Shown piece after piece: positions 12,401 to 25,094 of a stretch of 64,000 nt of DNA. Below the pieces are notes generated by a model. It was not told where the DNA came from and did not search any database. It saw nothing but the letters and a program-made list of their open reading frames with translations. This DNA comes from Membranipora membranacea (Eukaryota; Bryozoa; Gymnolaemata; Cheilostomatida; Membraniporidae): assembly GCA_914767715.1 (NCBI GenBank), contig OU612074.1, positions 21,500,062 through 21,564,061 on the forward strand. The letters are read 5' to 3'. Position 1 is the first letter of the stretch. The number at the start of each line of letters is the position of its first letter. Position numbers and translations under genes: made by a program.

Positions 12401-13688
12401 ATCATAAATAGAATTTCCTTACATAAATCATTGTACAGGCACTGTTGGTATGGCAGCGCTTGTTCACAACATTTCCTCCACCAGAAGAAATTAGTATCCA
12501 CCCCTAATGGTACCAGTAATCCGATGTCACCATTACACAGTTTTATTAAATGTTATTTTGGATTTGATCTCTATTAATTATAAGATTTCCCTGAGTTACG
12601 CTCTAACTTGAGGTAATTTATATCTAGCTATCTGGGATTAAGGCAAGCGACATCAGGTGCATTGGATTGGATTTCGTAATTGGAGGAGATAAAATGGCAC
12701 AGCTTATAGTGACAACACATGGAGCGAAAATAGCACGAACAAGAAAACATCCGTGATTGCTTCCAATTGCATTTTGTACTTTGGACCTGAAAATAATTAA
12801 TTTCGGATGGAATTGAAAGAAGGTTGAGTTTTCCGCCCAGGCATTTTGGCAGTAGAGGTTACAATCAGGGGAAGTTTGTGTGACCCAAGGGAGGGTTGCG
12901 CATGCATTTGAAATAGCAAACCTATTGACTTTGAACCTGGAAACTTAGACTAAAATGTTGATAAAACTAGTTCGCCAATAAAATATGACAAAAGTGTGAA
13001 TATCTTGGAAGATGTTTTGACGAACCAACCACCTATCAATGAGTTTACGAATCCAGTAACAACTAAAACTGTTTACCACATACTTAACATTCTTTTCACC
13101 ATGATAGTATGAGAATGATATTACAGATCGATGCCGTGAATGTGAGCGCCCACTTTTTACGTGTTGATTTTTTTTACTTTGTTAGTAAAGTAATGTGTAA
13201 AAGAGCTTCTAAGATTGGGTTGTTTCTCAGTTTTAGGTTTGACAGCGCTTGTTTGTATCCATCATCATTCCCGGAGACATTTTGTGATTTTAAAACCCAT
13301 TTCATACAAGTTAGTCATCTTCCTATTGCATATTCTAATCTTTTGATTTTGTATTACCAACAAGGAAATGACACATATACTGTCTTGCTTTTTTAGAACC
13401 CACCCAAACAGAGCTTCTTCTGTCTACTGAACTTAGACAATATAACCATCATTGTTTGGGCTAGCGATGGACTATAAGTCTATGTCATCAGGTTACACTG
13501 ACTTGACCATGTCATTTTTAATCCTTTCCCAATAAAACAGGTTCGATTGGTCGGTTAGCTTTGAAGTTGAATTTCAGATGATTTGGTGCACTGACAACAA
13601 AACCAACACTCGTTACAAGCCTTTAATGTGGTGATAAGGATCAATGTCTAGTTTAACACGTCAATAACCTCTTATCTTTTTACGAGAA

Positions 13689-13727
13689 CCAATCAAAAGG
13701 CAGCTTATTTCTGAAGACCTATATAAA
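13689..13727 (+). promoter_or_regulatory. core promoter of profilin-like gene 1 (CCAAT + TATA)
   Basis: A CCAAT box (13,689-13,693) is followed by 'ttatttctgaagac' and a TATA box tatataaa (13,720-13,727). The same arrangement and nearly the same bases occur before all four genes. Transcription should begin near 13,750. Confidence 0.75.
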
Positions 13728-13816
13728 GTAAATCGTACATGGTCATACCATTCAACAACCTCGACGGTGACACCCACACAACAAACCATTATTACTGCAA
13801 GCAAAGAGAATACATC

Positions 13817-14542
13817 ATGTTTTGCAAACTTATCATCTCAAACTTTATCGACGCCGCTGCCAAAGCAAAGGCAGTGTATCAGACAGAGAAAACACTTTCT
13901 ATGTCAAAGGTGTTCCTACAGAGTGTAAAGTCACTTAAAAAGACTGGAGTCAAATTAAGGGAGTCTATGCTACTGAATGGTGATGGAAAAGTTCTTGTCA
14001 GAGAGAGTGGCGTGGCCTGCAGACTCACAGCTAAGGATATAATGGTGAGTGTTTATCTTAGAACTGTTGACATGATTGCAAGCTGTACATTTCTGCATCC
14101 ACTCACTGGTAGCCAAGCTAGTAATCCTAGCTGTGCATGATGTTCGTTACCCGATGCACTCTCAGAATCTTGGGCAGGGAATCTCAATGTCAAAATTGCA
14201 TCCCATCTTGACATGTTTCTCTCCCTATTGCAGACTATCCACAACATACTTGTACATGGTGATGGATGCAGAGATGTCCTTCGCCTAGATAGTCTCTATT
14301 ACTGTGTGAAAGAGCTCAATGACCGTAGAATGGTTCTCTTCAACGGCACCTACTACATAATAGCTTGTCTGAGCGAGTCTGGACATACTGTCCTCTTTAG
14401 CCTTAGAGCTAAGAAGTCGGATTGGGCTTGTGTCCTCAGCTTGATCCAGAGCATTGCTGACAGAATGAAGAGCTCAGACAAACTGGGAGAGTCTTCTGCA
14501 TATCAGAGGCAGTGCAAGGTGAACGTCTTAGACTGGTTCTAA
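13817..14542 (+). CDS. profilin-like small protein, gene 1
   Basis: Coding exons 13,817-14,044 and 14,234-14,542 (stop TAA) join in phase 0 (KDIM/TIHN) across an intron with gtgagt donor and ttgcag acceptor, giving 178 residues. An in-frame ATG at 13,739 lies upstream of the start site predicted from the TATA box, so the ATG at 13,817, which aligns with the other copies, is preferred. Pattern: an amphipathic helix (about residues 29-43), then SMLLNGDGKV, a helix after LTAKDI, RLDSLYYCVKEL, a beta-rich middle (FNGTYYIIACL, GHTVLFSLRAKK) and a closing helix (IQSIADRMKSS). This order matches profilin, but with a ~30-residue N-terminal extension and without the N-terminal Trp of classical profilins. 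Compared with its paralogues it has lost the Gly of HLDG (Ser here), the Gly of KSDG (Trp) and Trp-146 (Leu). A 3'-UTR intron (14,647-14,840) follows the stop. No signal peptide or membrane segment is evident. Confidence 0.8.
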
Positions 14543-14646
14543 AGATGTTTGGAATGCAGATAGAGGAGACGGCATGAATAAATATTCACAAGAGGAGAGT
14601 GATAAGCTTTCAAACTACAATCCAATCAGCAAGACCAATGTAACAG

Positions 14647-14840
14647 GTAAGCTTCGTCAACCTATTCTGTAGTATAATGGTGAAAATTACCTCATATGTT
14701 GATTGGAAGCGGAGATTCATTGTGTTCTGTCACATATTACTCCAGGGTAGAATATGTCATTATGCATCCTAACATTTAGTGGTAATACCGATTGCAGAGA
14801 AATAACCTCATCCTCATGTTTCTCTCATTTCTATTTTTAG
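14647..14840 (+). other. 3'-UTR intron of profilin-like gene 1
   Basis: Donor cag/gtaagc, 104 bases after the stop, and acceptor ttctatttttag/cc. Both splice sites align with those behind genes 2, 3 and 4. A possible poly(A) signal AATAAA lies at 14,577-14,582, before the donor, and another at 15,129-15,134, so ending before or after the intron may be alternatives. Confidence 0.65.
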
Positions 14841-17459
14841 CCAGAATCTCCATGATTTGACAGAGAAAAGCCTGGAGCTGCTGATATAGCTTTCAGCTAA
14901 GGAACCTATTTGATAAGAGATGTTATCATAAACAGAATCTCATTGCTTGGGCAGGGCAGGGAGTATTCTCCCCGGTCAGAGTAGAGTCGGGACTCATTTG
15001 AGAAACCTATCTGAGACATTACAAATATGTCAGACGCAGGATAAGCTATGCTATATACTCAGCGGCTGAAAACCATCTCATTATGGATTATTGGATTATA
15101 CTAAACACTGATCACCAATAATAGACATAATAAAAGGATGATGGCTGTAAGCATGAGGATTATACAAAGTGCCTGTCTGTTTGCCGAGGTAGAGTGTGAA
15201 CTACTCTTATGCTGAAATTAACATTCTAATCCATGCTTTAATTATCAGTCTGAACATAAAATCTAATATGTCAAAGTATCTTCAACAACTGCTACACATA
15301 TTTCAACCTTTTGATTGATATAATTGGTGTGCTTCGATGTTGGTCGTGTATTTTTCACTCATATTTTCTATAGCTTTTCATTAGTAGAGAAATAAGATTA
15401 TAATTGTAATTCACATCCTGTCCTTCTTCAAAGGGTCTTTGGTCAGTTTTCATGTGTGACTTGCTTCAAGACAAAATGAAAAGCAGGCACTTTTCGACAC
15501 TTTTTGATTCTTTAATACACCATTGACACCTTTTTTTAGTTCTTTTGAGTCGCAATAAAAATCGAAGAAATCGAAGAAAAAATGTTGATGACCTGATTTC
15601 ATGGAAATACAACCTAACGAGTTCATATGAAGAAAGTCAGAAGCATATGTGGTATGCCAAGTAGTGGACAGATTTATTGAAAGACAACGATGGTAATAGT
15701 CGCTTCAAGTTTCATTACCACATTGAGAAGATTAAGCTCTTGGCTCTTCAGGGCTAATTGAAATATATAAAGGGTTTTTAACTCTTTGCTGGCCATCGAT
15801 GTCAACTACAGTGCAATTGACGAGTTATCTGATGTCTAATTACCACTTATTGGTCTGCTAAAATGAGCAAGTTGATTGCAGATGTGTTGATTATTTGAAA
15901 ATTGAGACCATTATTATGTGTTGGTGGCATTTTAATACAAACCCTTGTCTTGGTGAGGGTAGGTGATGGATTTTGAGGGTAACCCTTATACATAAAACAG
16001 AATATTTGAATAAACAATTGGGGCGTTCGCTGGTTCGGTATCTTCGTGTACAAACCAGTTGATTGCTGTTATCAGATATATTCTTATATAATGGGTGTCT
16101 TAATACCAAGTTATAGCATCTAATATGATGTGGTCAGACCGAAGTTCACTCACCCCCAGAATGATCTTATCGACCCTTGATGGTACCAGCGATTTGTTGT
16201 CACCATCGCAATTATTACTATTAATCCGATCTTTATTAATAATTGTGGCTTACCTGAGTTGGTTTGTGCCTGGAGGATATTTATATCTTGATAAGCCTTT
16301 TTAGATTGGTTGTTTTGAGTTTCATTTTGATATCAGAAAACATGTTGACAAGCAACTAAGCAAGGAAATACCTGAGGGGGTTATTTGAATTAAAAGATCA
16401 CCATATGTTTGCTCATTCTTAGCAAGAAATATCTGCCAGAGGTCATATTCCTGAATCGCTGACTGATTGAAAGGACTACATACCATGAATGATTACATAT
16501 CAAAATAACTTATTGTAATTGAACAAACCTCACCCCCTTCCCTCCTCATGTCTAAGTCGATTAGTACAGAAAGAGAAAACCAAACTGGTAACAGCCCTAG
16601 CCCCATAGTACTAAAGTCTACTGAATTTTGTGCCTGATCAAAACACTGACAGAGAGTATCTCTTCTTCTATTTGATCAAGCAAACTTTATGGTACCTACA
16701 GGATCGTGGAAAATCTATTGTTGGGTGGTATCCTTCAAATCTTGAGCTCATAGTTTGTGTTCCAACAACTACCCACATCTCAATTGGTTCCCATTCCCTT
16801 TGGAAAAATGCATTAAACCTGAGATCTTGATAATAATATGTTGATGTACAAACAGACATGAAACAAACAAATTAGCATTCGCTATTCTGGTAATTTTCAT
16901 CCTCTAAATCAATTAATTGTTACTGGATTATTAAATGAACTTCACTATCAGCCTTATTTCTTTTCTTTCCTGAGTCTTAGCAATGTGCTAAGTTGAGCTA
17001 GCTTTGCAGAGGTTTCAATCAGTTCTGAGTACTTTATACATAAAAAAGGAAGCCTCTGAAAGGAAAACAATAACAAATGAATATTGATTGTTTCAATCAA
17101 ACAGAAGTGTAGAATACTTCAAATATTTGTAAAAAAGCTGCTGAAACTTTAAATCCTAATGCACAACCTCTGTCATAATACAGTGGTAGCAATATTTTAA
17201 ATCAAATAGAATAGATGTTGGCAACCTTCCCATTGTACATTTTAATTGTTTGATGTTGTAATATACACCTACTCTGTGAAAACCTACACGCTCTTATCTC
17301 AACCAGCTAGGTCCAGGAAAGTTCTGATTTATCCATTTGAAAATTATAGACTAGCTGGAGAAAGGAGAATTGTAAGAACAAGATTTGTTTTGTTAGGCAG
17401 ATAGTAACCAGAATAGGAAAACTCGGACAGTTGCAACTGGTTATGTGGCATAAAAAAAC

Positions 17460-19268
17460 AACTTTACCGAGGACACAAATACCAAATTTGCCTTGGTGAG
17501 ATTTTTAAATCAGGTCCCAATTGCTTTTTGAGGATAACTCCCCTTGTTTTACATATACTACTAACTAGGCAGATCCTCATGTGGAGTTCATTTTTTTTAT
17601 CGCCATAATCTAAATATCAGTTAAAGAAATTGAGACTGTAAACAAGATGTAAATCTAAAGACATTCTATCCTCAATACTATCATGTCTTATTATGGATTA
17701 TTGCATTATATTACACACTCCATCAAAATAATAGATTCTTATGAGGATTATTGCTTAGGATGGGGCTAATCTCACCTACCCATGTGGTTGAATACGTCAA
17801 GTGTGAACCATTTGAATTTAAAATCTATTTGGGAATTACAGTACTAATCCCTACTTCAGTAATTAAAGCTGCTACTGGTCTTCTTTGATGTTAGCTGTGT
17901 CACTTTCATTCAGATATTTGAAAGCTTGTCTAATACCAGGTCTTATTGAACTGTACGCTTCAATCGAACACTTCAATGTCTTCGTTCACTTTCAATAGTG
18001 GCTGTGGGTTATAATACCATTGATGACAATTCATTTGGAATTATAATGCAAATTAGAATAGAAATTCCTGCCAATAGGTCAATTAACACTCAGCACTGGT
18101 ATGGTATCGCATAATAACAGGGCATTATGTTATGGAGAGGTGACTTGATTATTTTACGAGAGTCATGTATTGTCAGTTTGTCAGAACCATTTTTGCAATG
18201 GATCCTCTTCGATATTTCCTCTGACCAGTGACATCGATGTCTACTTATGGGTTGAAAAGTGACCTTATCATATAATAATATAATATGATTAGGTCAGTTC
18301 ACATATTGGATTATACCTTCATAAGCAAAGGTGTTCATAACATGAACACAATAACAGGTATTTGCAAATCTTTCCCTTTTGCAAATGCATAAAATTGCAA
18401 CAGAATGGTGTAAATTTCAGAAGATGTATATCAGCTGATACAAGCTTGAAGTTTTCGTTACGAATAGAGTCATCAAGTTAAAATTATTGAAAAACACACT
18501 GAAGCAAACCCTTCAACAGTAAAAGGCAAGACAAACCCCCCCCCCCTCCTCTTCATTGATAGAATCAGCTATCCTTTGCCAACATACTAGTATTCTGTTG
18601 AAGAAATTTTGAATTTGATCTCTCTCAATTATGAGATATCTATGAGATGTGCTCCTCCTTGAGGCTGTTTAAGTCCGGATTATAACACACTAGGCCTTCA
18701 TAGATCAGATGCATCGGATTTGATTTCATAACTGAAGATATATGGTGACACAGGAAAGTGTCAATGGATTTAGCAGAAAATACGACAAACAAAAACATCT
18801 GGGTTCAGATCAAGAATTTGTAGACTGGAATGTCAGAGTCTGTGACATACTGTACTGCACTATGCTATGTTATTCATGGATAAGAGAGTTAGAAATAGTG
18901 GTTGTAGCGTTTACGGCCACCAATAGGGTGTATTCAGTACAACCTTTCTATTATAAAAACCCTTTTGGTATCCAACCGTTTATTATGTCTCCAAGCTTAG
19001 TGCTTTGGCTTGCTACTGGAATGCTTGATGAGTGAGATTTGTTTTTATAAAAGAAAACAAAAGATTAAACCCAAAGAGTTTTTACATGAACAAGAACCTA
19101 GAGTACTAATCAACAATTTATAGATATACCCTAAGTTGTGTAAATCTTTAATGAGTAATGGACAGCCTGATATATGGGTTTTTGGGTTGAGTTTTTCTCT
19201 TTCCTAATCGAAATCATAAATTGGTGGAACAGATTTTTTACAAATTTAAAAAAGCTGAAGCTTACTGT
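17460..19268. repeat. internal tandem copy C1 (~1.8 kb) within block A1
   Basis: Similar to C2 (19,270-21,080) and to C3 in block A2 (about 38,035-39,860). Shared anchors include 'tcatgtcttattatggatta', 'ccatcaaaataatagattc' and 'gtgacacaggaaagtgtcaa'. An open frame at 18,742-19,035 is present only in C1; C2 and C3 shift frame after about 15 codons, so it is not taken as a gene. C-tracts of different lengths occur at equivalent places (about 18,537, 20,277 and 39,034). Confidence 0.75.
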
Positions 19269-19269
19269 T

Positions 19270-21080
19270 CTTCACAGAACAAAGGCCAAATCTACTTTGG
19301 TGACAATTTGAAATCTGGTCACAATCACGTTTTGAGGATGTCAAACTCAGATCTCCAGATAACTCAACTGGTTTTGTAAAGGCTATGAAAGGGGCAGATC
19401 ATCATCCGGGTTCATAGTCTGAAAAATTAGTCAAAGAAAGTTGAGACTGTAAACCAAATGTAAATCTAAAGACATTCTACCCTCAATACTATCATGTCTT
19501 ATTATGGATTATTGGATTATATTACACACTCCATCAAAATAATAGATTCTTATGAGGATTATTGCTTAGGATGGGGCTAATCTCACCTACCCATGTGTTT
19601 GAATACGTCAAGCGTGAACCACTTGAATTTAACATCCATTTGGAAATTACAGTACTAATCCCTACTTCAGTAATTAAATCTGCTTTTGGTCTGCTTTGAA
19701 GTTAGCTGTCGCACTTTCATTCAGATATTTGAAAGCTTGTCTAATCCCAATCTTATTGTTATGTGCGCTTCAATTGACCACTTCAATTTGAAAGTCTTCG
19801 ATCACTTTCAATAGTGGCTGTGGCTTATAATACCATTGATGCCAATTCATTTGGAATTATAATGCAAACACCAAAAGAAATTTCTTCAAATAGGTCAATT
19901 AACACTTTGAAAAACAACAACTCCGCACTTCTGCATTGTCGGAACCATTTTTGCAATGAATCTTCTTCGATATTTAATTTGACCAGTGACCATCGATGAC
20001 TACTTATGGGTTGAAAAGTAACCTAATCATAGATACCTTCATAAACAAAGATGTTCATAACATGTGTGCACAATAACAGGTATATGCAGTTCTTTCCCTT
20101 TTGTAAAAGTATAAAATCGAAACATAATGGCGCAAATTTCAGAAGATGTATCTTTTCATATCGAATATCAGCTGATACAAGCTTGAAGTTTTCATTATGA
20201 ATAGTCATTTGTTCACAAAATAAAAATATTGAAGAGCACACTAAGGAATACCCTTCAACAGTAAAAGGCTAAACAACCCCCCCCCCCCTCTTCATTGATA
20301 AAATCAGCTATCCTTTGCCAACATAAAATTATTAACTGGATGAAATTTCAAATTTGATCTCTACTAATTATGAGACATCTATGAGATGTGCTCCTCCTTG
20401 AGGCTATTTAAGTCTGGATTATACCACACGTAGGCCTTCATAGATCAGGTGCATCGGATTTGATTTCATAACCAAAGATATATGGTGACACAGGAAAGTG
20501 TCAATGGATTTAGCAGAAAATACGACGAACAAAAAACATCTGCGATCATAGCAAGAATTTGTAGACTGGAATGTCAAAGTATGTGAGGTACTGTACTGGA
20601 CTATGTTATTCATGGTTTAGAAATTTAAAAATAGTGGTTTTAGCGTTTACGGCCACCAATAGGTTTATTCAGTGCAACCTTTCTAATTAAGAAATCCTTC
20701 TGGTATCAAGGGTCCAACTGTCGTTTTTTATTATGTATCCAAGCATAGTGCTTTGGCTGGCAACTTGATCAGTAAGATTTGTTTTGGCTTTGGCTATAAA
20801 AAAAATTAAACCTTAAACCAGAATTGCCTTGAGTATACTATTAAATAGTTTATAGATATACCCTGAAGTTGTGTAAATCTTTATTGAGTGATGGACACCC
20901 TAATATATGGGGGGTTTTTTTCTTTCCAAATTGAAATGATGAATTGATAGAACAGTCTTTTTACAAATTTAAAAGAACTTTAGCTTATTGCTTTCCACAG
21001 ATCAAAACGATTATCAGAGTATGCTAATCTGATTTGTAAAAACCTGCAAGGATTAAAAACATTGACGCTCATTGTCCATT
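19270..21080. repeat. internal tandem copy C2 within block A1
   Basis: Head-to-tail neighbour of C1 and closer to C3 in A2 than C1 is: long stretches around 19,800-20,600 match 38,560-39,360 with few changes. No conserved coding frame. Confidence 0.75.
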
Positions 21081-22739
21081 CTTTACAGTTTTTTACAAAG
21101 TAATATTACAAAAAATTAGGTGTTAGTTTGTCACCGCTCTATTGCGACGCTTTTTCGTAACAACCACCAGCTCCTGGTAAGCTGACAGGTCTCTGGTGTT
21201 CTGAGTTTTTTGTTGGTTTTACTTAGAATAAGACTACAGAACTTATCATCATACCATTATCATTTGGATTGGCAGTTTTTATTTTTTTCAGGTATCTGGG
21301 TTAGCAATCTGCATTTGAGATAAGGCTGCAGCCAACTGATTTAACTAGTGTTTGCAAAGAGCTGAAAAGGATTTAAAAGAATTTGTTTGGATTAATATGG
21401 CAATATTGCTCGATCAATGTATAATTTGTCATCAAGGCAACAGTTTTCTTTCCACAAAATTAAAAACTCATCAAACAACCTGCCAATGGCACTCTTCCCA
21501 ATACATCACACATTATTTCCCTAAACATAACTTTGAATCAGTTGTCTAGTCATAAGGCTCTTCCTTGAGGTAATTTATTTCGGAATTATAACAAGCATAG
21601 GCTTCCATAGATAAGGTGGGTTGGATAAGATTTTGTAATCTGAGAAATATGACCACGTTGCAAAGTGTCAACAGATAAGCAGAAATAATACAAGCAATAA
21701 AGAATCTGCAATCAATGCAAGAACTCGGGACAGGAATGTTTGAGCCTGTGAAGTACCTATACTTATACTTAAAGACCTTGTTTCGAGTTAACTCATCAGG
21801 TTGGTTCTGTGAGACTGTTTTGGTGAAGACGATTCAGGTGCGAAACTTTCAAACTATCTTCTTCTTGATATGCTTAGTGCTTTTGGCTGCCTGCCTAAGT
21901 GAGAATTATATCGTCTATATATAGCTGGTTTTGAAGGAAGATCAAAACTGTTGTATGTTGTCTCATTTATACCTTTGTTTGGAAGTGAACAACCTGACGA
22001 AACATTTGTTTCCTACTGCCCCGATCAGAAATGATAATTGATAGGATGGTTTTTTTACATGAAAAGGAGAACTTAAGAGGAGAAAAATAACATGTAGCCC
22101 ATTGTTTGTGTGGATCAAAGGAAATTCAGAGAATAAAATCTCATTTGTAAAAATCCACAGCGATTAATAACCCATATTTCTATTTTTCAGTACTTCCAAT
22201 ATTTCCCAATGATGTTTATTTAGATGATATTATTACACAAAGTTAAGTATTAGTTAGTCACCATCCTGTTGCAATACTTACCCTGACATTTTCGTAACAA
22301 CCACAAGCTCCTGATTAGCTGACACGCTGGTGGTTGGTGTAACAGCTCAGCTCACAACTGCACCAATATCATTGTAGTTTGTGAGCTCAAAATTAGGTCA
22401 ACTTTTAGTCAATTGGGACAAGTAGTATTTGAATAAAACCAATGTTCTGATCAGTTTTACAAGAACCATACATACAGTCATAAAGCATGCCATGGGAGCT
22501 TACATATAGCATGATATAAATGTGCCACACAAAAGTATTTTCCTCGGTGCATAAAAATTACTTTATTGTTGTATTCGAAGGCTTGGTTTTCCATTTGATA
22601 TCACCACAACCCATCCTGCTGTCTTGCTGTACACCATACAGTGCTCAGGTGATCACTAGGAGTAATTGGTTGGAATGATATCACTGTTTGGTTATGTCAT
22701 ACCGCTTAACTCCTGGCGCTATTTCCTGGAGAAAGTCTG

Positions 22740-22826
22740 GTACACATTGGGGTACACATTGTGGTACACATTGTGGTACACATTGTGGTTCACATTGTGT
22801 TACACATTGTGGTAAGGTAGTCGAGT
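22740..22826 (+). repeat. 12-bp minisatellite (ggtacacattgt)n
   Basis: Six consecutive units with small changes (gggg, ggtt and gtgtt variants). The paralogous positions 46,230 and 54,235 have a single 'ggtacactttgtggtaa', so the array grew locally from one unit. Open frames on both strands here are products of the repeat. Confidence 0.9.
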
Positions 22827-24613
22827 TGTGTAGGAAGCCAAGAAGACCAACACCTGTTATGACAATCATATTGATGCACCATCAACTAGCCTGAAGTGTG
22901 GTCGGCTCAAACAACTTCTTAGAGGCACCCAATAAGGCCTGCAGGAGATAAGAAAGATGAACACATAAATCACAAACATTGAAGAATATCAGGTACAGAG
23001 ATATAACCTTCACGGCTGTAACATCTTATCACGGATTAACATTGTGGATTACAGAATGGCATGTAAGAGAAGCTATACAGATTATCATCAGTATGGGTTA
23101 AGATTGATCATTTGGAAGACCAGTGGTTCAACATTCTAAACAAACAACAAACTTTAACCCTTTGTTTTCATAGAGTGATATATTTTGCAACCTCAATAGT
23201 GTTGATTTAGAGATTTGCCTTGATGCTTTATGCAGTTGATCAAATTGTGTCATCATATTCTGTTGAGTGTAATTATTGTTGGTCATCCTCATTATTCAAA
23301 GAGTCTTTTGTTAGTTTTATGTGTGCCTATTTCGATTTTTTTAAATTCTGATTTGATGCATAAGACACCATTGACTTCCTTTGTTCTTGAGCGAATATTT
23401 GAGTTATTGATAAACTCTACTATCCGAAATAAAGATCTACACTACCAAGAATTGTAGGTCGTTGAAAAATGTAGAATAAAAATTTTAAAAAAAAAGAGTT
23501 CACTGTGAGTCTGCAAATTCGTAATCACGGTGGGTCAAGGTAGAATACTTGTAAAGAGACAAGAAACAACAAATTGATAGTCAGTGCAAAAATTTGTAGC
23601 CTCATCTTAATGAAATGGTTATAGTTAGTGCAAGCCTGCATGACAAATTAAACTAGGCGTGAATTGAGTATTGATAAAATGGAAAACTGTTTCTATAAAA
23701 TGATTGGCAAGCCTCCAGAAATTTGGTTCAAGTTGCTGGAATTATGATAGGTAGGAGCAGGAGTTAGTTGGAAATGAACAACTGGTGATTGACTAAGATG
23801 GAGAGTTGTTTTAGTTTGATAGCTGATACAAGCCCGGTTTTATTAAATGTGTGGTTGGGACGGACAGTAAGGTAAACACTCTTATTGAAATAAATCAAGT
23901 AACGACATAATTTATTTGAATAGCCAAAATATCTCGATAGTATCAAAAATACCAGAGGCATGTGAGAGTTTTGCTACAAAAGGTCGTATCTCTAGAATAC
24001 CCTGTGGTCATTAATTGTGATTTCAAACTTTATTTTGGGAAATATTTAAAGATTTTGTTGATTTATTGTAGAGTGGGAGGCAATGGATTACCAGATGAAA
24101 ATATTATCATTCTTAATGATACTATCAATCAGTATCAACATTTCAGGGAAATTAATTTTAGAAGAAATCATCTGAGGATTCGACTCATCTTGTTTTCATC
24201 TCCAAGCAAACATTTCAATGGGTGACGACTATGGTGGGAAAATACAACAAGCAAACACCACTCATGTGCGCCTAGCCTTACCACCCAGTTTTTCCTGATT
24301 TAATATCTAAACACTATATTAACGATTTGGCTGCCTGCCAAAGTTAGATACATATCAATATTGTTTATATACTGTAGAGATATTTATATATCTATTCGTA
24401 GCTGATCATTACAAAATGTATTTGTTTAATTAAAATACCAACCCCAAAGCAAAATTGAAACAAAAGGTTATATCCCTAGAATACCCTGTGATGAGCAGAA
24501 CTATATTTGTGATTCACTCAATTTTGGGAATATATTGGCGAGTTTTACCCAAAATAAATAATTATAATGCTACCAGTGAACTAGCTAAATTTCTCCTCAA
24601 ACATGAAACTATT

Positions 24614-24756
24614 TCACTGCTGTTGGGAAGGTTCATGTTCACCAGCTAGTCTATCAATTCTACTTGATCCCTGACCGGCCACAGCCGCAAAATCTATTTC
24701 AGCTGACATGGGCTGCAGATGATGTTGAGGCTGTGATATCTTAGTGGGATCAAAAC
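24614..24756 (-). pseudogene. duplicated terminal exon (copy of 56,948-57,162), isolated
   Basis: Minus-strand acceptor ttgacag then a frame FDPTKISQPQHHLQPM...FAAVAG...SQQQ and stop. The splice site, frame and stop are intact. No partner exons lie upstream on the minus strand, where the flank is B-unit DNA. It lacks the Gln/His expansion of the 57 kb exon. Either a stranded exon copy or part of an unidentified gene. Confidence 0.55.
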
Positions 24757-24947
24757 CTGTCAACAACCTGAAATAAGGCAATATACATGCTTCAACTAGA
24801 GGTGTTCCACTCATAGTCAATATTTAAAATTCAAAACATCCTCTCTGATTAGAACACCTAAAACAACACGTCAGTGATCCTCTTCCTTGTATAAACCAAG
24901 CCCTGATTAGCCAGTAACCATGCATTATTATGATCCTTTCCTCACTA

Positions 24948-25094
24948 GGCAAAAGCGCGACCTGTTCCACTGTAATAAAATTGTTTATTAATAATCAGAG
25001 TAAAATCCCATACGCAGTAGCTCTCAACTGGTATGGGATTTTACATTGATTATTAATAATCAATTTTATTACAGTGGAACAGGTCGCTTTTGCC
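24948..25094. mobile_element. 147-bp fold-back MITE with TA target duplication
   Basis: Arms of about 65 bases (ggcaaaagcg...gacctgttccactg and its complement) flank a short loop; one arm has a 2-base insertion. TA lies on both sides (24,946-24,947 and 25,095-25,096). Paralogous DNA at about 42,840 and 50,835 runs straight through without it, which confirms an insertion. The TA duplication suggests mobilisation by a Tc1/mariner-type transposase. Confidence 0.85.

Larger units (their letters stand above)
9435..21345. repeat. segmental duplication block A1
   Basis: Long, diverged, co-linear similarity to 29,830-40,115. Anchors: the 'caggag(a/g)caactct...tatat' stretch at 9,455/29,855; 'accccaccctttactc' at 10,592/31,093; 'tcatgagtattgatggctct' at 10,612/31,114; the profilin-like genes at 13,817/34,158; and 'taaagacattcta' at 19,459/38,229. 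Outside the gene it holds no open frame conserved between the two copies, so it is treated as non-coding. A1 has an extra internal tandem copy of a ~1.8 kb segment (17.46-19.27 kb) that A2 lacks. Confidence 0.85.

Noticed and set aside
18742-19035. 97-residue open frame starting MVTQESVNGF
   Set aside because: The two closest copies (about 20,483 and 39,240) shift frame after about 15 codons, so the frame is not conserved.
22681-22894. Open frames with repeated CVPQ or THCG units
   Set aside because: Both are translations of the 12-bp minisatellite and read equally well on either strand.
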